From positions 62,001 to 126,000 of the forward strand of contig NZ_RYYR01000006.1 of NCBI RefSeq assembly GCF_003977595.1: a stretch of DNA of 64,000 bases. Reading direction: 5' to 3'. Position 1 is the first letter of the stretch, and each line of letters begins with the position of its first letter. This DNA is from Lysinibacillus antri (GTDB taxonomy: Bacteria > Bacillota > Bacilli > Bacillales_A > Planococcaceae). This document shows positions 36,054 through 44,970 of this stretch, in pieces. The notes under the pieces were generated by a model. The model saw only the letters and a program-made list of their open reading frames with translations. It searched no databases and was not told the origin of the DNA. Position numbers and translations under genes: made by a program.

Positions 36054-37150
36054 ATTTAGAACATTTTCTAAAAAGCGAGGCGCCAGGGTGGATGGATGAT
36101 AAAGGTCTTGATGCAGATATTGTTTTAAGCACACGCATTCGATTGGCTCGGAATCTAGAAGGATATCGATATCCATTAAGTTTTACTGAACAAGAAGCAA
36201 AACAAATTGATGGAGTGGTATCACAGGCAGTTTTAAACATAAATAATGATAAGCGGATTTTTTCTCACTTTACAATAAAAGAAATGCCATTGTTACAACG
36301 GCAAGTTTTAGTAGAGAAACATTTAATCAGTCCTCTTTTAGCAAAGAAAGAGAAATCCGCATCCGTACTGTTATCTAGTGATGAAACCATTTCCGTTATG
36401 ATCAACGAAGAAGATCACCTGCGTATTCAATGCTTATTACCAGGATTGCAGCTGTTAGAGACGTATGAATTGGCGAATAAACTGGATAGTCATCTAGAAA
36501 AACAACTACCTTATGCATTTAATGAAAGCTTCGGCTACTTAACGTGCTGCCCAACCAATGTAGGAACAGGCCTTAGAGCTTCTGTCATGATGCACCTACC
36601 AGCGTTAACCATGTCTAAACAAATTAAAGCAGTCACTCAAATGCTCGCCCGTTTTGGAATGGTGGTAAGAGGGATATATGGAGAAGGTAGCGAAAATTTA
36701 GGGAATGTTTATCAAATATCAAACCAAGTAACGTTAGGGAAATCCGAAGAAGAAATCATTGATGATCTACAAAATATTGTCGTTCAAATTATCCAAAGCG
36801 AGCGTGGGGCACGAGAAGCACTCCTTAAGAAATCAAAAGTAGTGTTAGAAGATCGTTTTAACCGCTCATTAGGCACTTTACGGTATGCGCGGGTGATGAC
36901 AAGTGAAGAAGCAGCTGCTTGTTTATCGAATGTTCGCCTAGGAGTCGATGTAGGGATCATTAATGATGTTCCATTAAGTGTATTAAACGAGTGCATGATA
37001 TTAATTCAGCCTGGCTTTGTTCAACAATATGCAGGTACAACTTTGCAACCAGCAGAACGCGACATCTTTAGAGCAAAATTATTACGTGAAAAACTCAATG
37101 TTAATAGACAAAGTTCAATGGAAAAAGGAGAGGAAAAATATGATGTTTAA
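36050..37150 (+). CDS. mcsB: Protein-arginine kinase McsB
   Basis: 366 residues, a phosphagen-kinase-like enzyme. Key segments are [18 protein letters not shown] (ATP phosphate-binding arginines), the region around [24 protein letters not shown] with the reactive Cys, and [20 protein letters not shown] in reduced form. Near the C-terminus [10 protein letters not shown] matches the RDxxRA-type pArg pocket. McsB marks misfolded proteins and CtsR with phospho-arginine for ClpCP. It overlaps mcsA by 4 bp and clpC by 11 bp. Confidence 0.96.
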   Translation: MNLEHFLKSEAPGWMDDKGLDADIVLSTRIRLARNLEGYRYPLSFTEQEAKQIDGVVSQAVLNINNDKRIFSHFTIKEMPLLQRQVLVEKHLISPLLAKKEKSASVLLSSDETISVMINEEDHLRIQCLLPGLQLLETYELANKLDSHLEKQLPYAFNESFGYLTCCPTNVGTGLRASVMMHLPALTMSKQIKAVTQMLARFGMVVRGIYGEGSENLGNVYQISNQVTLGKSEEEIIDDLQNIVVQIIQSERGAREALLKKSKVVLEDRFNRSLGTLRYARVMTSEEAAACLSNVRLGVDVGIINDVPLSVLNECMILIQPGFVQQYAGTTLQPAERDIFRAKLLREKLNVNRQSSMEKGEEKYDV

Positions 37151-39581
37151 CCGTTTTACTCAACGAGCACAAAAGGTGTTGCAATTAGCACAAGAAGAAG
37201 CAATTCGTTGGAAACACGAATCGATTGGTACTGAGCACATTTTACTTGGACTTATTCGTGAAGGTGGGGGAATCGCTGCAAAAGCTTTAGAAGCAATCGA
37301 CATTAGCCCACAAATTATTGAATCTGGTATTGAAGAGTTAGTCGGTAAAGGACAAAAAGATGTTGGACCAATCGTGCATTACACACCAAGAGCCAAAAAG
37401 GTAATCGAATTATCTGTCGATGAATCAAGAAAACTTGGTCACGCCTATATCGGTACAGAACATATTTTACTTGCACTTATCCGAGAAGGGGAAGGTGTTG
37501 CAGCACGAGTATTAGCAAATGCAGGTGTTAGCTTAAATAAAGCGCGTCAGCAAGTATTGTTATTATTAGGCAATAATGATGCGGCACAAAGTTCATCAAA
37601 CCCAACTCAATCCGTGAACACACCAACTTTAGATGGCTTAGCACGTGATTTAACGGCGATCGCAAGAGAAGGTACATTAGATCCAGTTATTGGTCGTAGC
37701 AAAGAAATTACAAGGGTAATTGAAGTACTATCTCGCCGTACAAAAAACAATCCTGTCTTAATTGGGGAGCCAGGTGTAGGTAAAACGGCTATTGCAGAAG
37801 GGTTAGCGCAACAAATCGTACACAATGAAGTGCCTGAAATTTTACGTGACAAACGCGTAATGACGCTTGATATGGGAACAGTTGTAGCTGGAACAAAGTA
37901 CCGTGGTGAATTTGAAGATCGTCTGAAAAAAGTAATGGATGAAATTCGCCAAGCAGGTAACGTCATTCTATTTATCGATGAGCTTCATACATTAATTGGT
38001 GCAGGTGGGGCTGAAGGTGCAATTGATGCATCCAACATTTTAAAACCATCCCTAGCGCGTGGTGAACTACAATGTATCGGTGCAACAACGTTAGATGAAT
38101 ACCGTAAATACATTGAAAAAGATGCCGCTTTAGAACGTCGCTTCCAACCAATTCAAGTTGATGAGCCATCTGTTGAAGAAACAATTCAAATTATTTATGG
38201 TTTACGTGATCGTTATGAAGCGCATCACCGTGTGAAAATTACAGATGAAGCAGTAGAAGCAGCGGCAAAATTATCAGATCGCTACATTTCAGATCGTTTT
38301 TTACCAGATAAAGCGATTGACTTAATTGATGAAGCTGGTTCGAAAGTACGCTTACGTTCTTTCACTGTTCCACCAAACTTAAAAGCGTTAGAAGATAAAC
38401 TTGAAGGTGTGCGTAATGAAAAAAATGCAGCAGTATCAAGTCAAGAATTTGAAAAAGCAGCAGCACTACGCGATACAGAGCAAAAAATTAAAGATGAATT
38501 AGATCAAACAAAGAAAACATGGAAAGAAAAACAAGGCAAGGAAGAATCAAAAGTAACGGTTGAAGATATTGCACAAGTGGTTGCGATGTGGACAGGAATT
38601 CCTGTTTCAAAAATTGCACAAGAGGAATCTGCCAAACTTCTAAACCTAGAAGATGAATTACACAAACGTGTGGTTGGTCAAGGAGAAGCAGTAGAAGCCA
38701 TTTCTCGAGCAATTCGCCGCGCTCGTGCAGGATTAAAGGATCCAAAACGTCCAATTGGTTCATTCATCTTCTTAGGTCCTACTGGTGTAGGGAAAACAGA
38801 ACTTGCTCGTGCCTTAGCAGAAGTAATGTTTGGTGATGAGGATGCAATGATTCGAATTGATATGTCTGAATACATGGAGAAACATTCGACATCTCGTTTA
38901 GTTGGTTCTCCTCCAGGTTATGTAGGTTTTGATGATGGTGGTCAATTAACAGAAAAAGTTCGTCGTAAACCATACTCAGTTGTATTATTTGATGAAATTG
39001 AAAAAGCACATCCAGACGTGTTCAATATTTTACTTCAAGTGTTAGATGATGGACGCTTAACGGATTCAAAAGGTCGTAAAGTGGACTTCCGCAATACAGT
39101 TGTCATTATGACATCGAACGTGGGAGCAGACGCATTGAAATACCGTAAGAGCCTTGGCTTTGGTGCAGGTGATGATGCAAATAAATACAAAGATATGAAA
39201 GGAACAATGCTTGAAGAATTGAAAAAAGCATTCCGTCCTGAATTCTTAAACCGTATTGACGACATGATTGTGTTCCACTCACTAGAAAAAGAAGAATTAA
39301 AACAAATTATTTCGTTAATGGCAAATTCTTTAACTGCACGATTAAAAGAACAAAATATCGAGCTGGAGTTAACGGATGCTGCTTTAGAGAAAATTTCTGA
39401 AGAAGGATACGATCCACAATATGGTGCACGTCCATTACGTCGCGCATTACAAAAACATGTGGAAGACCGTTTATCCGAAGAATTATTAAAAGGAAATGTT
39501 TCACCAGGTGGACATATCGTATTTGATTATGCTGACGGTGAATTTATCGTTCGTCAAAAAGATATAGTGGAAATTAGATAA
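37140..39581 (+). CDS. clpC: ATP-dependent Clp protease ATP-binding subunit ClpC
   Basis: About 813 residues from the double ATG at 37140/37143 (AGGAGAGG 5-9 nt upstream). Residues 1-145 are the two Clp_N repeats ([32 protein letters not shown]). AAA domain 1 has Walker A GEPGVGKT and Walker [14 protein letters not shown]-containing middle coiled coil follows. AAA domain 2 has GPTGVGKT and [11 protein letters not shown]. The C-terminal D2-small domain ends with [14 protein letters not shown]. It unfolds substrates for ClpP, and recognises arginine-phosphorylated proteins through the N domain. The frame extends upstream into mcsB but the operon start is at 37140. Confidence 0.97.
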   Translation: MMFNRFTQRAQKVLQLAQEEAIRWKHESIGTEHILLGLIREGGGIAAKALEAIDISPQIIESGIEELVGKGQKDVGPIVHYTPRAKKVIELSVDESRKLGHAYIGTEHILLALIREGEGVAARVLANAGVSLNKARQQVLLLLGNNDAAQSSSNPTQSVNTPTLDGLARDLTAIAREGTLDPVIGRSKEITRVIEVLSRRTKNNPVLIGEPGVGKTAIAEGLAQQIVHNEVPEILRDKRVMTLDMGTVVAGTKYRGEFEDRLKKVMDEIRQAGNVILFIDELHTLIGAGGAEGAIDASNILKPSLARGELQCIGATTLDEYRKYIEKDAALERRFQPIQVDEPSVEETIQIIYGLRDRYEAHHRVKITDEAVEAAAKLSDRYISDRFLPDKAIDLIDEAGSKVRLRSFTVPPNLKALEDKLEGVRNEKNAAVSSQEFEKAAALRDTEQKIKDELDQTKKTWKEKQGKEESKVTVEDIAQVVAMWTGIPVSKIAQEESAKLLNLEDELHKRVVGQGEAVEAISRAIRRARAGLKDPKRPIGSFIFLGPTGVGKTELARALAEVMFGDEDAMIRIDMSEYMEKHSTSRLVGSPPGYVGFDDGGQLTEKVRRKPYSVVLFDEIEKAHPDVFNILLQVLDDGRLTDSKGRKVDFRNTVVIMTSNVGADALKYRKSLGFGAGDDANKYKDMKGTMLEELKKAFRPEFLNRIDDMIVFHSLEKEELKQIISLMANSLTARLKEQNIELELTDAALEKISEEGYDPQYGARPLRRALQKHVEDRLSEELLKGNVSPGGHIVFDYADGEFIVRQKDIVEIR

Positions 39582-39589
39582 TTACTAAA

Positions 39590-39631
39590 AAGTGTCCCGT
39601 AAATGTTTTTCCTTACGGGGCACTTCTTTTT
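39590..39631 (+). terminator. Terminator of the ctsR-clpC operon
   Basis: 13-bp stem AAGTGTCCCGTAA / TTACGGGGCACTT (one T-G pair), 10-nt loop, then CTTTTT. Confidence 0.88.
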
Positions 39632-39740
39632 GGAGGATAGTATAGGGATAATTTCAGAACTAGCACCAAATGTCCGGAATAATTGTTGTCATTACAAATG
39701 TTCTTTATAATTATTGATAAAAGTAGAAATAGGAGGGCAT

Positions 39741-41117
39741 ATGGCAAAGAAAAAAACGAAATTTGGTTGTAATTCTTGTGGGTATGAATCGCCGAAATGG
39801 TTAGGGCGTTGTCCAGGCTGTGGGGAATGGAATACCTTTGTGGAGGAAATAGAAGTCGTATCAAAGGGGCCTCGTGGTGCATTCCAGCATTCCAACACGG
39901 TGAGTCAGAAGGCAACACCAATTATTCATGTTGAAACAGCAGATGAGCCTCGTGTTGAAACAGAAATGAGTGAACTCAATCGTGTATTAGGAGGGGGGAT
40001 TGTCCCGGGCTCCCTTGTGTTAATTGGAGGAGATCCTGGTATTGGGAAGTCCACGTTACTCATGCAAGTATCAGCACTCCTTTCCAATAAAGGACACCGC
40101 GTACTGTACATATCGGGTGAAGAATCCATGCGCCAAACTAAACTTCGTGCATCCCGACTCGGTGTACAATCGCCCGAGTTATATATCTACTCGGAAACGA
40201 ATTTAGAATTAATTAATAAAACGATTGAAGAGGTCGCACCGAAATTTGTCATAGTCGATTCCATTCAAACGGTTCATCACCCAGAAGTAACCAGTGCACC
40301 GGGGAGTATATCTCAAGTACGTGAATGTACCGCAGAGCTCATGCGCATTGCTAAAACAAAAGGAATTGCCATCTTCCTAGTGGGCCATGTAACAAAAGAA
40401 GGACAAATTGCGGGACCGCGCTTACTCGAGCATATGGTGGATACCGTGCTTTATTTTGAAGGGGAGCGTCACCATACGTATCGAATATTACGAAGTCAGA
40501 AAAATCGCTTTGGTTCCACTAATGAAATTGCAATTTTTGAAATGGTCCATGCAGGGTTAAAAGAGGTTTTAAATCCTTCTGAGTTATTTTTAGAGGAACG
40601 GTCCCATGATGCAGCAGGTTCTACGATTGTGGCATCGATGGAAGGGACTAGACCAATATTAGTTGAAATTCAATCTTTAGTAACGCCCACAAGTTTTAAT
40701 TATCCGAAACGCATGGCAACCGGTGTGGATGGCAACCGTGTGCAGCTATTAATGGCTGTGCTTGAAAAACGAATGGGGATGTTGCTTCAAGCGCAAGATA
40801 CCTATATTAAAGTAGCAGGTGGCGTAAAATTAGATGAGCCCGCTATTGACTTAGCCGTTATGACTTCAATTGTCTCGAGCCATAAAGATCAACCTGTTAA
40901 AGGGACGGATTGTTTTGTTGGTGAAGTCGGATTAACGGGAGAAGTGCGTCGGGTTTCAAGGATTGAACAACGTGTGCAGGAAGCAGCTAGACTTGGATTT
41001 AAGCGGATTTTTATACCAGCATCAAATTTAGGTGGTTGGGAATATCCAAATGGTATTCAAATTATCGGTGTGGAAACAATTAATGAGGCTTTGAGAGCTT
41101 GTTTTCAGGATTTATAA
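39741..41117 (+). CDS. radA: DNA repair protein RadA (Sms)
   Basis: 458 residues. N-terminal zinc finger [13 protein letters not shown] ... CPGCGEW (about 7-35). RecA-like core with Walker [12 protein letters not shown] (about 97-107), Walker [11 protein letters not shown] and the RadA-specific KNRFG motif. The C-terminal ~150 residues are a Lon-like domain ([15 protein letters not shown] ... [14 protein letters not shown]). RadA drives branch migration in recombination. The ATG follows GGAGGGCAT. In B. subtilis disA comes next; here a terminator and then yacL follow. Confidence 0.97.
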   Translation: MAKKKTKFGCNSCGYESPKWLGRCPGCGEWNTFVEEIEVVSKGPRGAFQHSNTVSQKATPIIHVETADEPRVETEMSELNRVLGGGIVPGSLVLIGGDPGIGKSTLLMQVSALLSNKGHRVLYISGEESMRQTKLRASRLGVQSPELYIYSETNLELINKTIEEVAPKFVIVDSIQTVHHPEVTSAPGSISQVRECTAELMRIAKTKGIAIFLVGHVTKEGQIAGPRLLEHMVDTVLYFEGERHHTYRILRSQKNRFGSTNEIAIFEMVHAGLKEVLNPSELFLEERSHDAAGSTIVASMEGTRPILVEIQSLVTPTSFNYPKRMATGVDGNRVQLLMAVLEKRMGMLLQAQDTYIKVAGGVKLDEPAIDLAVMTSIVSSHKDQPVKGTDCFVGEVGLTGEVRRVSRIEQRVQEAARLGFKRIFIPASNLGGWEYPNGIQIIGVETINEALRACFQDL

Positions 41118-41128
41118 GGTAATTTTAG

Positions 41129-41166
41129 ATGCTCATATAATCTTTTGGTTGTATGAGCATTTTTCT
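41129..41166 (+). terminator. Terminator of radA
   Basis: ATGCTCATA / TATGAGCAT, 9-bp stem, 14-nt loop, followed by TTTTCTATTT; it closes the radA transcript where disA would usually follow. Confidence 0.85.
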
Positions 41167-41288
41167 ATTTAATTTTGGGTAGTAATAAAACATACTATAA
41201 ATTATACACTTATAGTAAATTGGGGGGTCTAACTCCTAAATTGTCAAATGACAGGTGTTTCATTCGGGCAATGTGTAACTGAACTATG

Positions 41289-41294
41289 TATAAT
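41289..41294 (+). promoter_or_regulatory. Candidate extended -10 promoter of yacL-ispD
   Basis: TATAAT preceded by a TATG context 26 bp before the yacL ATG; a matching -35 is poor (GGGCAA region). The terminator after radA means yacL needs its own promoter. Confidence 0.45.
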
Positions 41295-41319
41295 TAACCT
41301 AAGAAAAGGAGGTGGAAAT

Positions 41320-42414
41320 ATGTTAAAACGAGTGATTCAAATCGCATTCCTATTTATCGGTGGAGCGTTAGGTTTTGTATTTTTACCGCCATTATACGAA
41401 TTAATTAATTTATCATCTAATCCCTGGCTTAACAATCCATATGTTTCGGTAACATTAGGAGCAATTTTATTATTCCTTTTATCATTTTCATTGTCGGATT
41501 ATTTTGTGAAATTGATTGTTTGGATGGAAGGGGTTTTATTTAAAATCCCGGCAGTAGATTTATTTTTTGGGACACTTGGACTTATCGTTGGTTTGATTGT
41601 TGCATTTTTAATTGGTTTTGCCATTGAACGTATTCAAATTCCGATTGTGACAGAAGTTTTACCAATATTAATGTCAATTATTCTAGGTTATTTGGGATTC
41701 CGTGTTGGTTTTACAAAGCGAGACGAGTTAACTCAAATGTTCTCGAAGTCTAGTACGAGTGGGAAAAAGAAAGGTTCAGACTCAGGGATATCTGGGGTGG
41801 AATCTAAAGTGTTATACAAGCTGCTTGATACAAGTGTGATTATCGACGGAAGAATTGCTGATATTTCCTCTACAGGCTTTATTGAAGGCGTGTTGATTGT
41901 ACCTCAATTTGTGTTGACAGAGCTTCAGCATATTGCTGATTCATCTGACACGTTAAAGCGTACACGTGGTCGAAGAGGATTGGATATTTTAAAAAAGCTA
42001 CAAGACGAGCGTGCAACAACAGTACAAATTACCGAAGAGGATTTTGAAGATGTTCATGAAGTCGATTTGAAATTAGTACGTCTTGCAAAGAAAATGGAAG
42101 CACAAATATTAACAAATGATTTTAACTTAAATAAAGTATGCGAATTACACCATGTGCAAGTGTTAAATATTAATGATCTTGCCAATGCAGTCAAGCCTGT
42201 TGTTATTCCAGGTGAAGATATGCAGGTACTCGTGATTAAAGACGGAAAAGAACATAATCAAGGTGTAGCTTATTTAGATGATGGTACGATGATTGTCGTT
42301 GAAGGGGGCCGAGGCTATATCGGTCAGTCGATTATGGTTACCGTTACGAGTGTATTACAAACATCAGCAGGACGTATGATTTTTGCAAAACCAAAAGACG
42401 AGCAAGCGGCATAA
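41320..42414 (+). CDS. yacL: PIN/TRAM-domain membrane protein YacL
   Basis: 364 residues. Four hydrophobic helices (about 5-25, 40-60, 80-105 and 112-128) anchor it. A PIN-like nuclease domain follows (about 150-275) with acidic residues in LLDTSVIIDGRIADI, VLTELQHIADSSD and LTNDFNLNKVCEL. A C-terminal TRAM domain (about 290-350) has HNQGVAYLDDGTMIVVEGG in reduced form and suggests RNA binding. Molecular function is unsettled. The ATG at 41320 is set by AAAAGGAGGTGG; the frame runs 72 bases further upstream without a better start. The spacing to ispD is 18 bp. Confidence 0.93.
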   Translation: MLKRVIQIAFLFIGGALGFVFLPPLYELINLSSNPWLNNPYVSVTLGAILLFLLSFSLSDYFVKLIVWMEGVLFKIPAVDLFFGTLGLIVGLIVAFLIGFAIERIQIPIVTEVLPILMSIILGYLGFRVGFTKRDELTQMFSKSSTSGKKKGSDSGISGVESKVLYKLLDTSVIIDGRIADISSTGFIEGVLIVPQFVLTELQHIADSSDTLKRTRGRRGLDILKKLQDERATTVQITEEDFEDVHEVDLKLVRLAKKMEAQILTNDFNLNKVCELHHVQVLNINDLANAVKPVVIPGEDMQVLVIKDGKEHNQGVAYLDDGTMIVVEGGRGYIGQSIMVTVTSVLQTSAGRMIFAKPKDEQAA

Positions 42415-42432
42415 AAAGTGGGAAGTGAAAAT

Positions 42433-43122
42433 GTGCAATATGAAGTAGTGTTACCTGCAGCAGGAAGCGGAAAACGCATGGGAGCAGGTCAAAATAAATT
42501 GTTTTTATTGTTAGAAAATAAGCCGATTTTAATTCATACATTGGAAGTGTTCCAAAATGACGAATATTGTACCGGTATTTGGCTAGCAGTAAAGCCAGAA
42601 GAACGTGAATTTATTGAGAAGCTGATCGGGCAGTATGGGATTACAAAGGTAAAAGGATTACCAGACGGTGGCGAAGAACGTCAACATTCAGTGCATTCAT
42701 GTATTAAAGAAATGGAACAGGTTGAGATCGTCCTTGTTCATGATGCAGCAAGACCGTTTATTACGCGTGAAATCATTGCGAGCTTAGTCAATCGTGCCAT
42801 GGAAAGTGGTGCAGCAATAGCGGGAGTAAAAGCAAAAGATACGATGAAAAAAGTGCGCGATGGCATCATTGTGGAAACCGTGGACCGTGAAAGTCTTTGG
42901 ATGATCCAAACACCACAAGCCTTCCGTTTTGATTTATTAGCAGAAGCAGAAGATGTTGCAGAAAAAGTAGGATTCCTAGGAACAGATGAAGCGATGTTAG
43001 TGGAACGCCTCGGTCACCCCGTACACATTGTCGAAGCAAGCTATGATAATTTGAAAATGACAACTAAAGAAGACTTAGTGTTAGGTGAAGCAATTTTACG
43101 AAAACGCGGATTTTTAGTGTAG
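42433..43122 (+). CDS. ispD: 2-C-methyl-D-erythritol 4-phosphate cytidylyltransferase
   Basis: 229 residues. The CTP-binding loop is LPAAGSGKRMGAGQNKLF, followed by VLVHDAARPFI (metal/ribose site) and the ISQ-like QTPQAF and GTDEA motifs of IspD. It makes CDP-ME in the MEP isoprenoid pathway. The GTG at 42433 has GGGAAGTG about 5-8 nt upstream; an earlier in-frame GTG at 42418 overlaps that site. In most Bacillales ispF follows directly. Here a terminator and an oppositely oriented SDR gene separate the two. Confidence 0.95.
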   Translation: MQYEVVLPAAGSGKRMGAGQNKLFLLLENKPILIHTLEVFQNDEYCTGIWLAVKPEEREFIEKLIGQYGITKVKGLPDGGEERQHSVHSCIKEMEQVEIVLVHDAARPFITREIIASLVNRAMESGAAIAGVKAKDTMKKVRDGIIVETVDRESLWMIQTPQAFRFDLLAEAEDVAEKVGFLGTDEAMLVERLGHPVHIVEASYDNLKMTTKEDLVLGEAILRKRGFLV

Positions 43123-43143
43123 GAAAATACAATTGAGCAATTA

Positions 43144-43179
43144 CCCGTTTACTTGATTAAAAAAGTGAGCGGGCTTTTT
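43144..43179 (+). terminator. Terminator of yacL-ispD
   Basis: CCCGTTTACTT / AAGTGAGCGGG, 11 pairs including two G-U, then CTTTTTATTATTT. Confidence 0.85.
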
Positions 43180-43201
43180 ATTATTTGGAGAAAGTATGAT
43201 A

Positions 43202-43260
43202 CGACTTAATTATAGTTAAGTGAAAATAATGTAGCTCTGCGCTTATTTCTAGTTAAGTCG
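43202..43260. repeat. Long imperfect inverted repeat downstream of ispD
   Basis: Arms 43202-43220 and 43242-43260 (CGACTTAATTATAG... against ...CTAGTTAAGTCG) pair at about 15 of 19 positions. A nested TTAAGT can pair with either arm. No coding potential. It marks the left border of the inserted SDR segment. Confidence 0.5.
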
Positions 43261-43318
43261 GATATGAGGTCCGGAATTTTAAAAATTGGTGATATTGTTA
43301 TCGTTCTAGAAAACGAGA

Positions 43319-43351
43319 AAACCACCCCATAGAAAAGACTTTGGAGTGGCT
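43319..43351 (-). terminator. Terminator of the SDR gene
   Basis: On the minus strand AGCCACTCC pairs with GGGGTGGTT across a 14-nt loop and is followed by TTCTCGTTTTC, 17 bp after the SDR stop codon. Confidence 0.7.
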
Positions 43352-43368
43352 CTAGTATGGTGTATGAC

Positions 43369-44115
43369 TTATATCGACGTATACCCACCATCAACTAACA
43401 GATTTGCGCCTGTTGTGAATTCATTCTCACATAAGAACACGATCGCGTGAGCAATTTCATCCGGTTGTCCAAGGCGTCCAATTGGATGTTGTGCTACCAA
43501 TCCATCATAGTAATCGCCTAGAGCTTCTTTGTTCACCATTCCTGATTCTACATATCCAGGGCAGACTGAGTTGATTCGAATATTCCTACTTGAGTATTCA
43601 GCAGCTAATGATTTTGTCATAAGATTAGCAGCGCCCTTAGATGCGTTATAAGCAAATGCACCGGCCTGACCAACAGTACCTAAAATCGAAGCAACATTCA
43701 CGATTGCCCCACCACTACCCGTTTTTAAAAATTCTTGGATGGCATATTTTGAACCGTAGAAAATACTATCTTGGTTGATTTTAATGACGCGGTGATAATC
43801 CTCATATGAAAGCTGGTGAGTTTCAGCTAAAACTCCAATACCGGCATTATTCACGATGATATCTAATTTACCGTATGTATCAACAGCAAATTGAACTAGT
43901 GCTTGTACTGCCGATTCATCTGCAACGTTTGCTTCAAAAAATGTCACTTCTCCACCAGTTTCACGGATAGCTGCGACATGTTGATTTCCACCTTCAACAT
44001 TAATATCTGAAAGAATTACTTTTGCTCCTTTTGCAACAAATGCTTTCACTGTCGCTAAACCGATACCGGAAGATCCACCTGTCACGATCGCAACTTTATC
44101 TTGTAAATTAAACAT
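43369..44115 (-). CDS. Short-chain dehydrogenase/reductase (SDR)
   Basis: 248 residues, classical SDR. Cofactor motif TGGSSGIGLA (about 12-21) with Asp in LSDIN favouring NAD(H). NNAGIG (about 88-93), catalytic Ser in NVASILG, and YNASK with the Tyr-Lys pair are all present, as is the C-terminal FTTGANLLVDGGYT. The substrate is unknown; 3-oxoacyl, sugar or alcohol substrates are all possible. A perfect AAGGAGG site lies 8 nt before the ATG. It lies antisense between ispD and ispF, breaking a normally continuous gene pair, so it is likely an insertion by rearrangement or transfer. Confidence 0.9.
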   Translation of the reverse strand: MFNLQDKVAIVTGGSSGIGLATVKAFVAKGAKVILSDINVEGGNQHVAAIRETGGEVTFFEANVADESAVQALVQFAVDTYGKLDIIVNNAGIGVLAETHQLSYEDYHRVIKINQDSIFYGSKYAIQEFLKTGSGGAIVNVASILGTVGQAGAFAYNASKGAANLMTKSLAAEYSSRNIRINSVCPGYVESGMVNKEALGDYYDGLVAQHPIGRLGQPDEIAHAIVFLCENEFTTGANLLVDGGYTSI

Positions 44116-44265
44116 ATAATAGCCTCCTTGAAATTTTGTTCAATCTTAAGTATTACGTTTTCCACCTTTTATATTCAATTAAAATAGAGGAATATCCTGC
44201 TTATAATCATTCTTAATGGGAATTATGTTAATATATGAAGTAGTAAATTAGATCATTTTAAAGCA

Positions 44266-44322
44266 AAGGACGGTGAAAGCTGCTCATTTCGACTAGTTCG
44301 TAAAAAGCAGCTATACAATATG
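44266..44322 (+). promoter_or_regulatory. ispF translation start with hairpin between Shine-Dalgarno and ATG
   Basis: The only ribosome-like site, AAGGACGGTGA (44266-44276), is 43 nt from the ATG. In between AGCTGCT (44278-44284) pairs with AGCAGCT (44306-44312), with further inner pairs (TTT/AAA, CGA/TCG). Folding leaves ~8 nt spacing. No purine-rich site lies directly before the ATG (ATACAAT). Confidence 0.65.
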
Positions 44323-44796
44323 TTTCGAGTTGGACAAGGATTTGACGTTCATGCATTTGCAGAAGGACGTCCTTTAATTTTAGGTGGCGTTACCATTCCT
44401 CACGATCGTGGGTTAATTGGTCACTCTGATGCAGATGTGTTATTACATACAGTGACAGATGCTGCATTAGGGGCAATTGGAGAAGGGGATATTGGACATC
44501 ATTTCCCAGACACAGATCCAGCATTTAAAGATGCAGATAGCGCAAAATTATTAGAACACATTTGGAAAATTGTTGAGGAAAAAGGCTATGTCCTTGGAAA
44601 TGTTGATTGTACGATTATGGCGCAACGTCCGAAGCTAGCACCTTACATTGAACCGATGCGTCACCGTATTGCAGAACTATTAAATGCCGATGCATCGCAA
44701 GTAAATGTAAAAGCAACGACAACAGAAAAACTAGGTTTTACTGGACGTGAAGAAGGCATTGCAGCGATGGCAACGATTTTGTTGATTAAGAAATAA
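44320..44796 (+). CDS. ispF: 2-C-methyl-D-erythritol 2,4-cyclodiphosphate synthase
   Basis: 158 residues. Zinc ligands are in GFDVHAF and [41 protein letters not shown] and [13 protein letters not shown] complete the IspF signature. It makes ME-cPP in the MEP pathway. It appears to have its own promoter: an extended -10 TGTTAATAT (44226-44234) lies about 90 bp upstream. This fits its separation from ispD by the SDR gene. Its start lacks a normal ribosome site (see the hairpin feature). Confidence 0.95.
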   Translation: MFRVGQGFDVHAFAEGRPLILGGVTIPHDRGLIGHSDADVLLHTVTDAALGAIGEGDIGHHFPDTDPAFKDADSAKLLEHIWKIVEEKGYVLGNVDCTIMAQRPKLAPYIEPMRHRIAELLNADASQVNVKATTTEKLGFTGREEGIAAMATILLIKK

Positions 44797-44799
44797 GGT

Positions 44800-44904
44800 T
44801 TGGCGGAATTAAAGCTTGATTTGGCGGGTTTTTCATGAATATTGGCGGAATTCTGCCCCGGTTTGGCGGAATTTATAAAAAATTTGGCGGAATAACCCCC
44901 TTCT
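44800..44904 (+). repeat. 21-bp periodic array, five TTGGCGGAAT cores
   Basis: The heptamer TTGGCGG starts at 44800, 44821, 44842, 44863 and 44884, i.e. every 21 bp without exception. Four units continue AAT, and unit 2 reads GTT. The remaining ~11 bases of each unit are unrelated to one another. The array begins 4 bp after the ispF stop and ends at the candidate gltX promoter. Confidence 0.9.
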
Positions 44905-44932
44905 TCCCTTTACTTAAGCACAATGGTAAAAT
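44904..44932 (+). promoter_or_regulatory. Candidate gltX promoter directly after the 21-bp array
   Basis: Extended -10 TGGTAAAAT (44924-44932) with a weak -35 TTCCCT (44904-44909) at 17 bp. A TTGACA at 44932-44937 lacks a good partner. Moderate support only. Confidence 0.45.
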
Positions 44933-44970
44933 TGACAAAGTGATTTTTTAATATATAGGAGGCACTATTT

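Noticed and set aside
44800-44904. Array of five repeats considered as a small CRISPR
   Set aside because: Repeat core is only ~10 bp and spacers ~11 bp, far below CRISPR sizes, with no cas genes nearby.
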